Of a DNA stretch of 64,000 nt, positions 43,501 to 53,800 are shown piece by piece. The position numbers and the translations under genes are program-made. The notes below the pieces were generated by a model, which ran no database searches, had not been told where the DNA came from, and worked only from the letters and a program-made list of their open reading frames with translations. Source of the stretch: Euclidia mi (Eukaryota; Arthropoda; Insecta; Lepidoptera; Erebidae); assembly GCA_944739405.2 (NCBI GenBank), contig OX123183.2, forward strand, positions 95,866,729-95,930,728, given 5' to 3'. The first letter of the stretch is position 1. Every line of letters starts with the position of its first letter.

Positions 43501-46500
43501 TAGTTAAACAAGGCCTGGATTTTAATTACTGCGAACTATAGTTTGCTGTAACGCACGTTATTATAATAACGTGCCTTTTGTAAAACCGAAGACCCGGTTG
43601 TGAGATACCAATAACGCATTGCTGTGATCATTGCTTCTTGTTTATTTTAAGGGTCCAGTCAAACCAAGATAATTATTTTATGACTTACTTGTGTCGTTAT
43701 TTGCTTTGATAATCCTTTTAAAGGGCAGTTTGGTATGCGTGGAGACGTAAGATTAACTGACAAAAATAAAACTATTTTATTATTGTATGTTCACTCCACA
43801 AACTACACATGTTAAGACGAAAACTTATTAGTTACTTGGTATTATACTGCTATGTAGCTTATTCTACATGGTATGTTTGGATAAATACATAATGTAGAGG
43901 TTCCAATACTGTTATGTTAAACAATAAAGATACAAAAAGCGAACATCTTAGTAAGTATAATAAAAACTATGATTTCAACTAAATACTCATCCGCACGACA
44001 ATTTGTTTTGGTGACGAAGTTTTATGTTGAGCAAACATATGGTACATACAAAGTCCATAAAATTTTATATCCACCGTCGTACGTATGGATTAGGAGCATC
44101 ATATAAGTAGTGAACTGTTTTATAATTGTACGTAACAATAGCTTTTTAACGACTACACACATCAACAAAGTCTAGGGATATTTTATATTTCATCAAATAT
44201 CTAAAAATCTATGAAGAATTTTCTGATACAGTAAATAGAATAATCATAGATTATTTTAAGGTCTTTAATAAAAATAAAAAACATTTCGTGTTTTTTTTTG
44301 TTTTAAATAAAAAAAATAATTTTTTTAATCATCATGGAAAATTAGTATGATAACAACAAACATTTCTTCTTAAAAAACTATTAATTTTAATAAAAATGGA
44401 AAAAATCTTGTAAAATCTAATCATTAATAATCAGTGTTGCCACCTCTTACATTGATTACACATCGACATCGATTGTTAATACTTAAAATTAAATTGTCAA
44501 TGTCTTGCTGCGGTATGAGGTCCCATGTCCTTTGCAAGTGTTCGTAAAGTTGTTGTTCAGTCGTCAAATTTGGTGGAAAATCTCTCAAAGCTTTTCGTTG
44601 TAACATGTCCCAGGCATGCTCGATAGGATTTAAGTCGGGCGACTGTGCAGGCCAATCCAAAACTTGAATATCGTGCTCTCGGAGAGCGGTCGATACCAGC
44701 CGCGCCGTATGGCAAGGAGCATTATCGTGCATGAGTAGAAATTCATGGCCTATTTGAGTTCTGTGTGGGAACAATAACGGGCTCTACTACCTCCTCGTGG
44801 TATTTTTGTGCAGTCATGCTGCCTTGGATCCAAACGAGTTGGGTTCGTCCGCCAAGACGAATTCCTGCCCACACCATGATTGTCCCGCCTTGGTATGGGT
44901 GGACCTCCTGAGGGTGCCGTAGACGGCTAACTCTCCCTGGAGCTCTCCAAACGCGTGTTCTTCGTGAATCCGGGTGAAACCCAAACCGGGACTCATCGGT
45001 GAACAGCACCAAAGACCATTGTTCGTCACTCCATGGTAAATGCTCCCGAGCCCACGAAAGCCGCCGACCGCGATTGCCACGTCGCAATGCTGGAACACGC
45101 AATGGTCTTCGAGCATGAAGATCAACTTCATGTAACCTTCTTCGCACGGTTTGGTCGCTTACCAGCAGCTGGTGGTCCTCCTGGAGCCTTTGCACTAGTT
45201 GCAGCGCTGTGATATTGGGTTGTCTTCTGGCGGTCATTTGGAGAAATCGATCCTGTCTCTGCGTAGTAACACGATATCTACCTGTGTGCTGTTCGGCCAC
45301 ATCTCCAGTACTGCGATAACGTGACCACAACCTTGATATCACATTTTGACTGGTATGTAGGGCCTCAGCAACGACGCGTTGAATTGCACCATTTTCTAAC
45401 ATGCCCACGGCTCGTAACATTTCATCTCGACTCAAATGACGACGTGACATGACTTTTAAAGTTCGTACGTCACGTTAAATTAAAAAAGAATAACAATTAA
45501 AAACCCTTTTCATTAATAATTATAATAAAACAGTTTTAACTTTCTTTAATGTAACGAATTACTAGCAAATTTGCCGCCATATTTTGTTTATTATTTTGTT
45601 TTTTTTCTTTCCATGTTCAAATTTTGAAAATAGAATAAAAGAGGTTTTAATCTGTATATAAACTTTTTGTGGAAACTAACAAGGTTCTAAACTATAAACT
45701 CGTAAATAATTTAGGATTAAGATATCCCTAGACTTTGTTGATGTGTGTATTTTTTAAAGAAGAACTTTCCTTAGGTAACTCATTTTATGATGATGTTGTA
45801 TGTAAAATACTAATTTTATTTCTTTCTCCAGATCTTCGGTCCCGTCCAGAGTATCCTAAAGTTCGGAACGTTGGAAGAAGTGATAGACCGCGCTAACAAT
45901 ATCAACTACGGTTTGGGTGCCGGTGTGGTTACTAACGATATTACCCAAGCTCTAACCTTCGCCAAATACGTGCGCTCCGGATCCGTATGGTGAGTTATAT
46001 TCATTTAGTTTTATCAAATAAATTATTAAAAAAAAATATTGAGCATACGTCAGCATACCAGCAGCTTTCGGTGAAAATTCAAATTCCAAAAGGAATCTAA
46101 ATTGAAGAGATATGAAATCATACTCAATTTTTCAGCTGCTTCCTCCATTTATTGAAATCAATTGATTGATTATTGTTTATTTTTGTTCAGGGTCAACACT
46201 TACAACCACGTGACCCCGCAGACTCCATTCGGTGGTTTCAAGGAATCTGGCTTTGGACGGGAATTGTAAGTAGACGCTCGTAATAAAATTATGCCATATC
46301 TTTCACTTTGTGGTAAAATAATGCATGCATCATAGTTTTTAGGGCCATGTCAGCACCTATACAAGCCTATTGATGGACTTGGTATTTGCACGGATTATTT
46401 AAGCCAATAGTGCTAAATATACCTCACTATGTTTGCCATAGCGTGAAATCCCGAATGAATAAAAAGTAGTAGTACCTACGTATATTTATGTAAACCAATA

Positions 46501-46611
46501 TTCAACCACAAAATGATTTTTTTTCTTTTCACCAGGGGTGAAGACGGCATCACGCAATACTTAGAGACCAAGACTGTAACCGTCAGCCTGCCGAAGAAAC
46601 CTCAATTTTAA
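34537..46611 (+). CDS. Aldehyde dehydrogenase, ALDH1/2 class (gene A, 11 exons, complete)
   Basis: NAD(P)-dependent oxidation of aldehydes to acids, probably cytosolic because there is no targeting peptide. Exons: 34537-34566, 36864-36968, 37197-37464, 38871-38987, 39246-39433, 40581-40683, 42302-42483, 43108-43272, 45832-45989, 46191-46265, 46536-46611; all junctions are GT-AG and stay in frame, giving 488 residues. The cofactor and catalytic residues of the family are present: Asn157 in PWNYP, FTGSTEVG (231-238), general base Glu256 in LELGGK, nucleophile Cys290 in GGQCCSAGSR, and Glu386 in EEIFGPV. The Glu-to-Cys spacing of 34 equals that of ALDH2. The C-terminus has PFGGFKESGFGRELGEDG. 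Nearest functional relatives would be retinal or general aldehyde dehydrogenases; substrate is not determinable. Introns hold a Tc1 transposon, SINEs and short repeats. Confidence 0.95.
35912..36112 (+). repeat. Dispersed short element (family D), copy 1
   Basis: Shared landmarks are GATCCCGT(A/G)GG, TTAGTGCACCC, AAGGAACATACATG and a right part with GTCAGTAAC. Related copies lie at 38628-38830, 41727-41930 and, reversed, at 57815-57975. It lies in intron 1 of ALDH gene A. Confidence 0.7.
37565..37825 (+). repeat. tRNA-headed SINE in ALDH intron 3
   Basis: The head GTTGGCGACGCGGGAGTGTAAG...GCGGGTTCGATTCCCGCTC has recognisable polymerase III boxes. The body includes TTGTCTTGGTCTGGTGTTTC and ends after TTAGTTTGGGACTAG and GTGTTGTGTGTA. 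This is a different family from the TTATG-tailed SINE. The head resembles tRNA closely in its T arm but the element as a whole is not a tRNA gene. Confidence 0.75.
38136..38176. repeat. Hairpin, 18-bp stem
   Basis: AAAGGGCCCTAAGTGACG pairs with CGTCACTTAGGACCCTTT across a 5-base loop, with one G-T type mismatch. It lies in ALDH gene A intron 3. Confidence 0.85.
38628..38830 (+). repeat. Dispersed short element (family D), copy 2
   Basis: It contains CGATCCCGTGGGTATTTCGG, TTAGTGCACCCCTACG, AAGGAACATACATG and GTCTGTCAGTCAGTCAGTAACG. It ends about 40 bases before the acceptor of ALDH exon 4. Confidence 0.8.
39585..39775 (+). repeat. SINE 3' part (family C)
   Basis: It shares AATGTTCTCGAAAGACATG, TGCACTTGGCCAGCG and ATTCTCATA.TGAGAAG with 48480-48765 and ends in GATGATGATGATAA. 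In intron 5 of ALDH gene A. Confidence 0.75.
41727..41930 (+). repeat. Dispersed short element (family D), copy 3
   Basis: This is the best-preserved copy in the window: CCCGATCCCGTGGGAATTTC, TTAGTGCACCCCTACGG, AAGGAACATACATGTC, and the GTCTGTCAGTCAGTCAGTAACG end. In intron 6 of ALDH gene A. Confidence 0.8.
44156..45747 (-). mobile_element. Tc1-like transposon in ALDH gene A intron 8
   Basis: Perfect 26-bp inverted repeats (CACACATCAACAAAGTCTAG...) lie at 44156-44181 and 45722-45747, flanked on both sides by TA. The element is 1,592 bp and carries a minus-strand transposase broken by one frameshift. Confidence 0.95.
44424..45450 (-). pseudogene. Tc1-family transposase, DD34E, one frameshift
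   Basis: The first frame (45450-44743) starts with Met and has the paired-type DNA-binding region (LHTSQNVISRLWSRYRSTG; RQPNITALQLVQRL) and the first catalytic Asp in FTDESRFGF. The second frame (44774-44424) has the second Asp in MHDNAPCHTARLV and the Glu in DLNPIEHAWDML, with 34 residues between them. The two frames overlap near 44743-44774, where a small insertion or deletion has shifted the reading frame. Together they would give about the usual 340 residues of Tc1 transposases. The single lesion and the perfect inverted repeats suggest a fairly recent copy, which could still be moved by an enzyme supplied elsewhere. Confidence 0.93.
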
Positions 46612-48470
46612 ACCAAAGCACAGGGGCGCTGAAAATAATTTCATATTTTGATTTTTTTTTTTATTGTTATTAAGCGTTTGTTTTTGTAAATTTTTTGGCA
46701 AAATTATAATAATACACAAAGAAATCTGAAAATCCTAAAACAATATTTAATATTTATTTTATTTAATCTGCCTCTAGTAAATATAATTTTAGAAATAACA
46801 TAATTACGTAGTTTGCAAAAGACGACCACGCGGCCTTGATCCTTGACGTTGTTCTAAAACTGGTTTTAGTAGAGCAGGGTTATGCCATGTTACGCCTACA
46901 TTGTGTAGTATTCAATCAAATTCCCTTAAAGGTAATCGCCCAATCAAACTAGTTTTATTTTACTATGACGATGACGCTGTTGCAGAATATGGTTCAATGT
47001 TGGAAATAATACTTTCATCGTTGTTAACATTCGTTTTTAACGTGTGACTTGACTTGCTGTACGTTACAGATCGGCAAAATCTAGCAACGCTTGCCCAGGT
47101 CGCCACTTGGATGGGTAGCCACGTGTAGCATTCATAAAGCATCAGTGCGCTTCCGCGCTTCGGAGGGCAAGCAATGTTTTTACTATGGCAATACTGTCAT
47201 GAGACAAGAACTGAGACCGAATAGGTAATGTCGGAGGCTGAAAACTCAGACACCAGAGTTGCCACACACACGAAAGAGAAGATGAAAAATATACTCTTTC
47301 GTGTAATTGTAAATTTCTTTGGTGCAATAAAGATGATTATTATTATTATTACTCTTTTCATTGGATACGCCTCGATCAAATATATGATATTTGATAGAAG
47401 GGCAAACGTAGGTAAGTATGTACTGAATATCCCTGTATGTACCTACCTATCCCCAAAATTAAGTAAAAACGCAATCTACGTAATAAAATTATGCAGATTA
47501 CCAAAATTTACGCTCATTTAAAAATATATGTGTTTATTAGTTCTAAGGAGAAAGAAAAACAACGCTAAGCCAAAAGCATCGACTGATAAAACCGCGAGGA
47601 ACCAGCAAGCATTATTTTATATATCTTCTTATCATTTTCACTTCAAACATGTTAATCAGTTTATCTCTGAGCTACATACAATTATACTTCTACAATAAAT
47701 GTATGTACATACATACATTGTAGAAGTATAATTGCTGTCAACAAACTATAAAACTGTACGTTCAAATATTATACATACGATTTCTCAATGGCAGCCAGCT
47801 GAACTCGATAGGTTAGCCGGTAGAATATAAGAAGCCGACATAGCCCATACAACTTATTTGTGCTGTTTTGTAAGCTAGTACCAATAATGGGAGTAATTCT
47901 CGTTGTATGAATACAAATAAATTATATATCTGTAGCATGCCATGTAACCTAGTAATGCCTAGTGTACTATATGGAAAACCATTCATAATAAGCCGATGTT
48001 ATAACCCGGCAAATGATAAATGTAGTAATCACACATTTTCTACGTTATGACCGGTGTCTGTGAATGTTTTTGTCGCTAATTATTATGAGTTTATACCAAT
48101 ATGGTCTATTACAGAAATGATATTTTTAATGAAAGTCTTATTCCGTTGTAATAAAGATCATTTTAGATCACTGATACACATTTTATCATAGCGCACATTT
48201 TCAAGTCCAAGAACAAAGTTGCCATGTTGAGAAAATTACCACATTTTTGTAAAAATATACCTATTCTTAAAGAATAATTTTATTTAATTTTATCATGATG
48301 TTAATGATATTTCTTCATATAAAGTGGGTTTTGAACAACATTGCTTCTGTGGTTATAAATATAAAAATGGTATTAAAGTTAAATACTAGCCGAGCAATAG
48401 ACAACAAACAATTGGACAATAATGGACGACTGGCTAGACGACGAGGGGCTACTAGTAGATCATTGATTTC
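46612..48470. other. Gap between the two ALDH genes, left part
   Basis: It includes the ALDH gene A 3' region. A 97-codon open frame at 47228-47521 with one hydrophobic segment (GAIKMIIIIITLFIG) crosses an ATT microsatellite and is probably chance. An inverted repeat lies at 47680-47733. Confidence 0.45.
47680..47733. repeat. Hairpin, 17-bp perfect stem
   Basis: AATTATACTTCTACAAT at 47680-47696 is matched by its exact complement at 47717-47733, with a palindromic TATGTACATA loop between. Confidence 0.9.
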
Positions 48471-48479
48471 CTACTCGGT

Positions 48480-48765
48480 ATTGGCATCAATCGAGAGTCT
48501 CGGGTTCGAATCCACGGCGCGCACCACGCACAATAACTTTTCGAAGTTATGTGCGAATGAAATTGTTAGTTATTGCTTGCTAAGCGGTGAAGGAAAACAT
48601 CGTGAGGAAACGTGCATGTCTGAGAGTTATCCATAATGTTCTCGAAAGACATATGAAGTCTGCCAACCCGCACTTGGCCAGCGTGGTGGACTATGGCCCA
48701 ACCCTTCTCATAGTGAGAAGTGGCCCGTGCCCAGCAGTGGGACAGTATAAAGGGCTGATAATGAT
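48480..48765 (+). repeat. tRNA-headed SINE (family C), fused to the RTE fragment that follows
   Basis: B box GGTTCGAATCC at 48502-48512, then the family C body (TTTTCGAAGTTATGTGC, CGTGAGGAAACGTGCATG, CACTTGGCCAGCGTGGTGG) and an end in GCTGATAATG. It passes directly into RTE coding sequence at about 48766. Confidence 0.8.
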
Positions 48766-50071
48766 TGGCCGCTCGAACAGGCTGGTTTTCGAGGAGGATA
48801 CAGCACCATAGACCACATCCACACAGTGTGGCAGATTATACAGAAGACAGAGGAGAATAATCAGCCCCTGTGCTTAGCGTTTGTGGACTATGAAGAGGCC
48901 TTTGACTCCGTTGAAACCTGGTCTGTTCTGGAGTCTTTGCAACGGTGCAAGGTCGATTGGCGATATGTCCAAGTGCTGAGAGGTCTGTATGACGCCGCGA
49001 CTATGACCGTCCAAGTACAGAATCAGCGTTCTGAACCTATCCACCTGCATCGAGATGTGAGACAAAGGGACGTTATCTCCCCCAAATTGGTCACAAATGC
49101 AATGGAGGATATGTTCAAGATGCTGCACTGGAAAGGACGCGGTATTAACATAACCGGCGAGTACCTCTCACACTTAAGATTTGCAGACGATATCGTTATC
49201 GTGTTTAAAACCGTGCAAGACTTGCAGTATATGCTGAGCAGCCTGGCTGATTCTTCTGCTCGCATCGGTCTCCGGACTACCTTGGATAAAACTAAGATAA
49301 TGTTCAATGAACATGTCTCTCCGGAACCGATTATCCTAAATGGGGTTCCTCTCGAAGTTGTTCAGGAGTACGTCTACCTTGGGCAAACCTTGCAGTTGGG
49401 TAGAAACAACTTCGAGAAGAATACAGCTTGGCAGGGCAGCATATAGGAAACTCCGTCGAGTCTTTCCGTCATCCCTACCGCAATGCCATAAGACATAAGT
49501 CTTCAACAAGTGCGTCCTACCCGTTATGACTTACGATGCCGAGACGTGGACACTGACGGTGCGACTAGTCTCCCAATTTAAGGTCGCTCAGCGAGCTATG
49601 GAGAGGGCTATGCTCGGAGTTTCTCTGAAGGATTGAATTCATAATGAAGTGATCCGTCCGACAGACAACCAAGGTAATCGACATAGCTCAGAGAATTAGC
49701 ACGTTGAAGTGGCAGTGGGCTGGTCACATCTGTCGCAGAACCGATAACCGTTGGAGTAGTCAGTCATCCCGTGACCACGGCTGGTGTAACCCATGCTGAA
49801 ACGTCGGGGCAAATAGAAAGGTATTTCATCTTTTTTTTCGTTCAGTTAACACGATCCAGACCTGTTACATAATCAGGAGTAGTCGTGTTGTAGATTGGAG
49901 ACCGCGCCTTGGCAAGCGTAGTGTAGGACGCCCTCCTGCTAGGCGGAGTGACGATATATGCAAAGTGGCTGGCAGCGGCTGGACACGAAGAGCCGAAAAT
50001 CGGGTTCAGTGGCGTGTCATTGGAGAGCCCTTTATCCAGCAGTGGACTACGGCAGGCTGATGATGATGATG
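48766..50071 (+). mobile_element. 5'-truncated RTE/BovB-type LINE
   Basis: The frame at 48826-49446 encodes reverse transcriptase: LAFVDYEEAFDSVETW, RDVRQRDVISPKL and the polymerase box RFADDIVIV (FADD at 49180-49191), then TLDKTKIMFN and YVYLGQTL. Downstream frames hold the C-terminal tail in broken form, ending in GATGATGATGATG at 50059-50071. The 11-bp sequence ATTGGCATCAA follows the tail (50072-50082) and also precedes the fused SINE (48480-48490). Confidence 0.87.
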
Positions 50072-50226
50072 ATTGGCATCAACGTGACTTGAAAAACATG
50101 CAGGCCAAAGGATCGTCGCATTTGGGTTGAATATAAGCCAATAGACGACAATTACCATACCAATAGTATTTTCTTGGGTTTACGCGAATGTTACGCATTA
50201 AAATCTAACTACTAGATCATTCGGTG

Positions 50227-50270
50227 TACATGTATTATATTGAAGATGGGTCTTCAATATAATACATGTA
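50227..50270. repeat. Perfect 20-bp hairpin with 4-base loop
   Basis: TACATGTATTATATTGAAGA at 50227-50246 and its exact reverse complement at 50251-50270 are separated by TGGG. It lies about 580 bases upstream of the ALDH gene B start. Confidence 0.92.
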
Positions 50271-50853
50271 TAATATCGCGAAAGAAAGTGTTTGGTTATC
50301 ACGATGATTTCGATATTAAATTGTAGATGAACGAGGGCTTATGGGCCATGCCAAAATCTTGGACTTGCCACCTACTATAAAAAAATTATGATACCTAAGC
50401 TAATGGGTGAGCGGACACATGGCTCATTACGGAGTAACGAACGGAGTAGGATGGAGTTAATAAGCCTGGGTTTAAAATAATGAATGGTATTGCTATTAAC
50501 TGAACAAGACAAATAAAGTAAAATATATATAATGAGTACAGCAATAAGAATATACCTAACTTGCAATCTCTTCTTAGATGCAAAAAGATAAGACCATTTA
50601 ACATAAGTGGTAGTGGGACCATCAATATATCGAAATACCCATAATGCCCCTTATCTTCACAGGTATTGCATTACTCTTATAAAATATAGATGCATACAGC
50701 ACCCAAATATATTTTTTTTTATTGTGGGAGTATTAAATATATGGGTAGCAACACTCGGTGTGGTAATTCGTAATTCAGTTTGCTCCAAGCCGGCTTTGAG
50801 CGTGCGAGTGGAAGTTGTGTTGCCATCATACAAACTAATATAAACTGTATAAA

Positions 50854-53800
50854 ATGGTGAAAGTAGACGTAAAATACACAAAAGTAAGTAATATATTTTA
50901 ATATATATTCATAAAATCGTAAACATACCTTAATAATATTTTAACATAATTTTTCACTTGTATGACGCAAAGGAAATATCAAATAGCATATTTTTAGACG
51001 CGTATGCTATTGCAGAAACCATATCAGTAGGCAGGCCTTATTTAAAATTCAATAGCCGTTTTGTAGATGTCCCTAATCTATCAGATGACTTTGAAAAATA
51101 AAACAAGTTTACCGTCTTTTATAGTACCGACGTATTATATGAAACTAAAGATCAACTTATTATACTATGTTACTTGAGTGTTTTTACGTCAAATATACAT
51201 ATTTAGGATTTGCCTGCTTTTCTAATTTACAGATTGATATTAAAAGATATTTAAGCACGAATATATTTGATGACTTGTAAGTACCTATACAGTGTAAAAA
51301 TAATAGGTGTACATAATAATTTAATATGAAATGGCTATGTAGCAACGGTAAAAAATCGATATCAATCCATAACTTTCCCAGAATGCTATCATTAAAAGAA
51401 AACAAAGTGCTCTTGGTGACAACGATAAATATAACTCAGGTTGATAAGTATTATAAACAACGTAATAATTTGCCGAGTGATTGGGACAGCATTGTTTTAT
51501 AGAAATAAATACGGGTAAGTATAAATAAAATCTTAACACTGCAGCAGAATAGCTATTTATTTTTTTGCAGTATTGTCTAGTTTGTTACAATCCAGTACTT
51601 ATAGCTCTGCTGGATATCATGCTTGGGAATTTATTAGTTCAGCTTGGTCCATGTTTATTATGTAAACATTATTTTGTAGACGATATAGAAGAAAAGGTAA
51701 ACCTGGAACCACTACTTTTGATTTTGAAAATGGAAGCATTTGTAGGTAGATAGACATAATCAATTATCAATACAGCGTGCATTGCAGTCAACATTAATTT
51801 AATAGTAAATTATGATATTCAGTGCAATATGTCCCATGAGAAATCCATTCCTCATGAAATAATAGTATCTACTAAGGCTTTAAATACCTAAACAAGCATT
51901 TCATATTCATGTATTTCAACAATCCAAGCAATTTCTTTTTCATGCTAACATTATATTAATTTTACGTCTACATTCATGTGTTTTGTATGTTTTTCATTGT
52001 GATTTTTACGATGTTCAAGTTTTTACCTCGATTAGCTTTCGTAATTTCAGCCGATTATTCTTTTTAAATTTATGCTGTTACCGTTTCAACATACTGCTTT
52101 CCACTTCTCAGTTCCCGTGCCTTATGACTTGCCATCACGTTTTACTTCTTAAATCCACATGCTTTTAATGGCATACAGGACTGTATACAGGAGTTACAGG
52201 ACTGTACCAAAATCCAATCTGTCAAAAATGCTTATAAAACGGTAACATAAATACTCTCTAGAACAGTGGTTTTCGAGGTGGAACCCTTTTGGATAACCAA
52301 GTATTTGTCGGAGCCCCAAAATGAAAAAAAAAAATTGGGCAAGTGCGAGTCGGACTCGCGCACGAAGGGTTCCGTACCACCATCTATAAAAGAAAATCAC
52401 GTTCCTTGTATGTATACTTAAATACTTTATAGGTTTCTACCTGTTTATTAAGATCGAGTAACAAATTGGTTAAAAATTACGTTTGTTGTATGGGAGCTCC
52501 CCTTTATTACTTACTTTTTTTAAATTTAATTATTTATTTTGAAAGGTAATATACTACTACATATTCTGTGAAAATTTAAAGCGTCTACCTGTTACAGTTA
52601 GTAATTTTGAGCAAAAAATACGAAAAAAAACACGTTTTTTGAATGGGACCCCCCTTAATATTTTATTTTTTTATTTTTAGTATCTGTTGTTATAGCGGCA
52701 ACCGAAATACATAATTTGTGAAAATTTCAGCTTGCTAGCTATCATGGTTTATGAGATACAGCCTGGTGACAGACAGACGGACAGACAGACAGACAGCGGA
52801 GGCTTAGTAATAGGGTTCCGTTTTTTACCTTTTAGGTACGGAACCCTAAAAAGGTCTGCTATCCAGTGATTTAGTTCTAACTAGCTGACCCGACGAACTC
52901 TGTGCCGCCTTACTACGGAATTCAATATTCGAATAATAGATAGATCTGTAGATTTTAGATTCGTTTTTGACAGTTTTTGACATAATCTCCATACAAAATA
53001 TGTCAAACATGAATCTAAAATCTACAGATCTACTATAGTTCGAATATTGAAAATGGCCGTTTTAGAGGCAATCAATAAGCATTAAGTTCATTTTTTTAAT
53101 AGGAAAAAAAAATGATTCTTTATTGTTCATTACCCCACAAACTTCGACCCTCTCTAAAATGATGCTCCCCCGGTACTTTTCCTGCGCATGCGTTGTATCA
53201 TTCAATAGGTGTAGATTTGTCCCTACAAACTTCGACTCTCCCTACAATCCCTACCAGTCTATTTTTGGAACTAATTGTATCCTATGTGTTTTTTCTGGTT
53301 CTAATCAACCTCCCCACCAATTTTCAGCCAAATCGGTTCAGCCGTTCTTGAGTTATAAATAGTGTAACTAACACGACTTTCTTTTATATATAGATGTAGT
53401 CATTTTATTTGAACTTGAGCAACACTTTCGTGGAGCCCTTAAAGATGCTTCGTGGAGCCCTGGGGCTCCACGGAGCACAGTTTGAGAATGGCTACTCTAA
53501 ACTCTCTACTCATTAAGATAATCGGTTCTAGTTCAAAATATCGTTATCCTGTTGCTTGCTAGAGCGTTGCACATGTATGTGACGCATACCTTCTTAGGCA
53601 AGACAGGAATCTGAATTTATGCATGAATGCAGTAAATATCACACCAATTCAGAAATATACATCTATGTATATTTCCGAAATACGTGTGTGTTGTGTTGTG
53701 ATACGTGTCATGTATACATGATGCACAATCATTAAAATCAGTAAAGATTTTTACGATTTTGGCAATGTTCCAGAAGTGTTTCAGAGGTGAAAAAGTCAAA

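Noticed and set aside
47228..47521. 97-codon open frame with one hydrophobic segment
   Set aside because: Crosses an ATT microsatellite that creates the Ile run; no supporting features.
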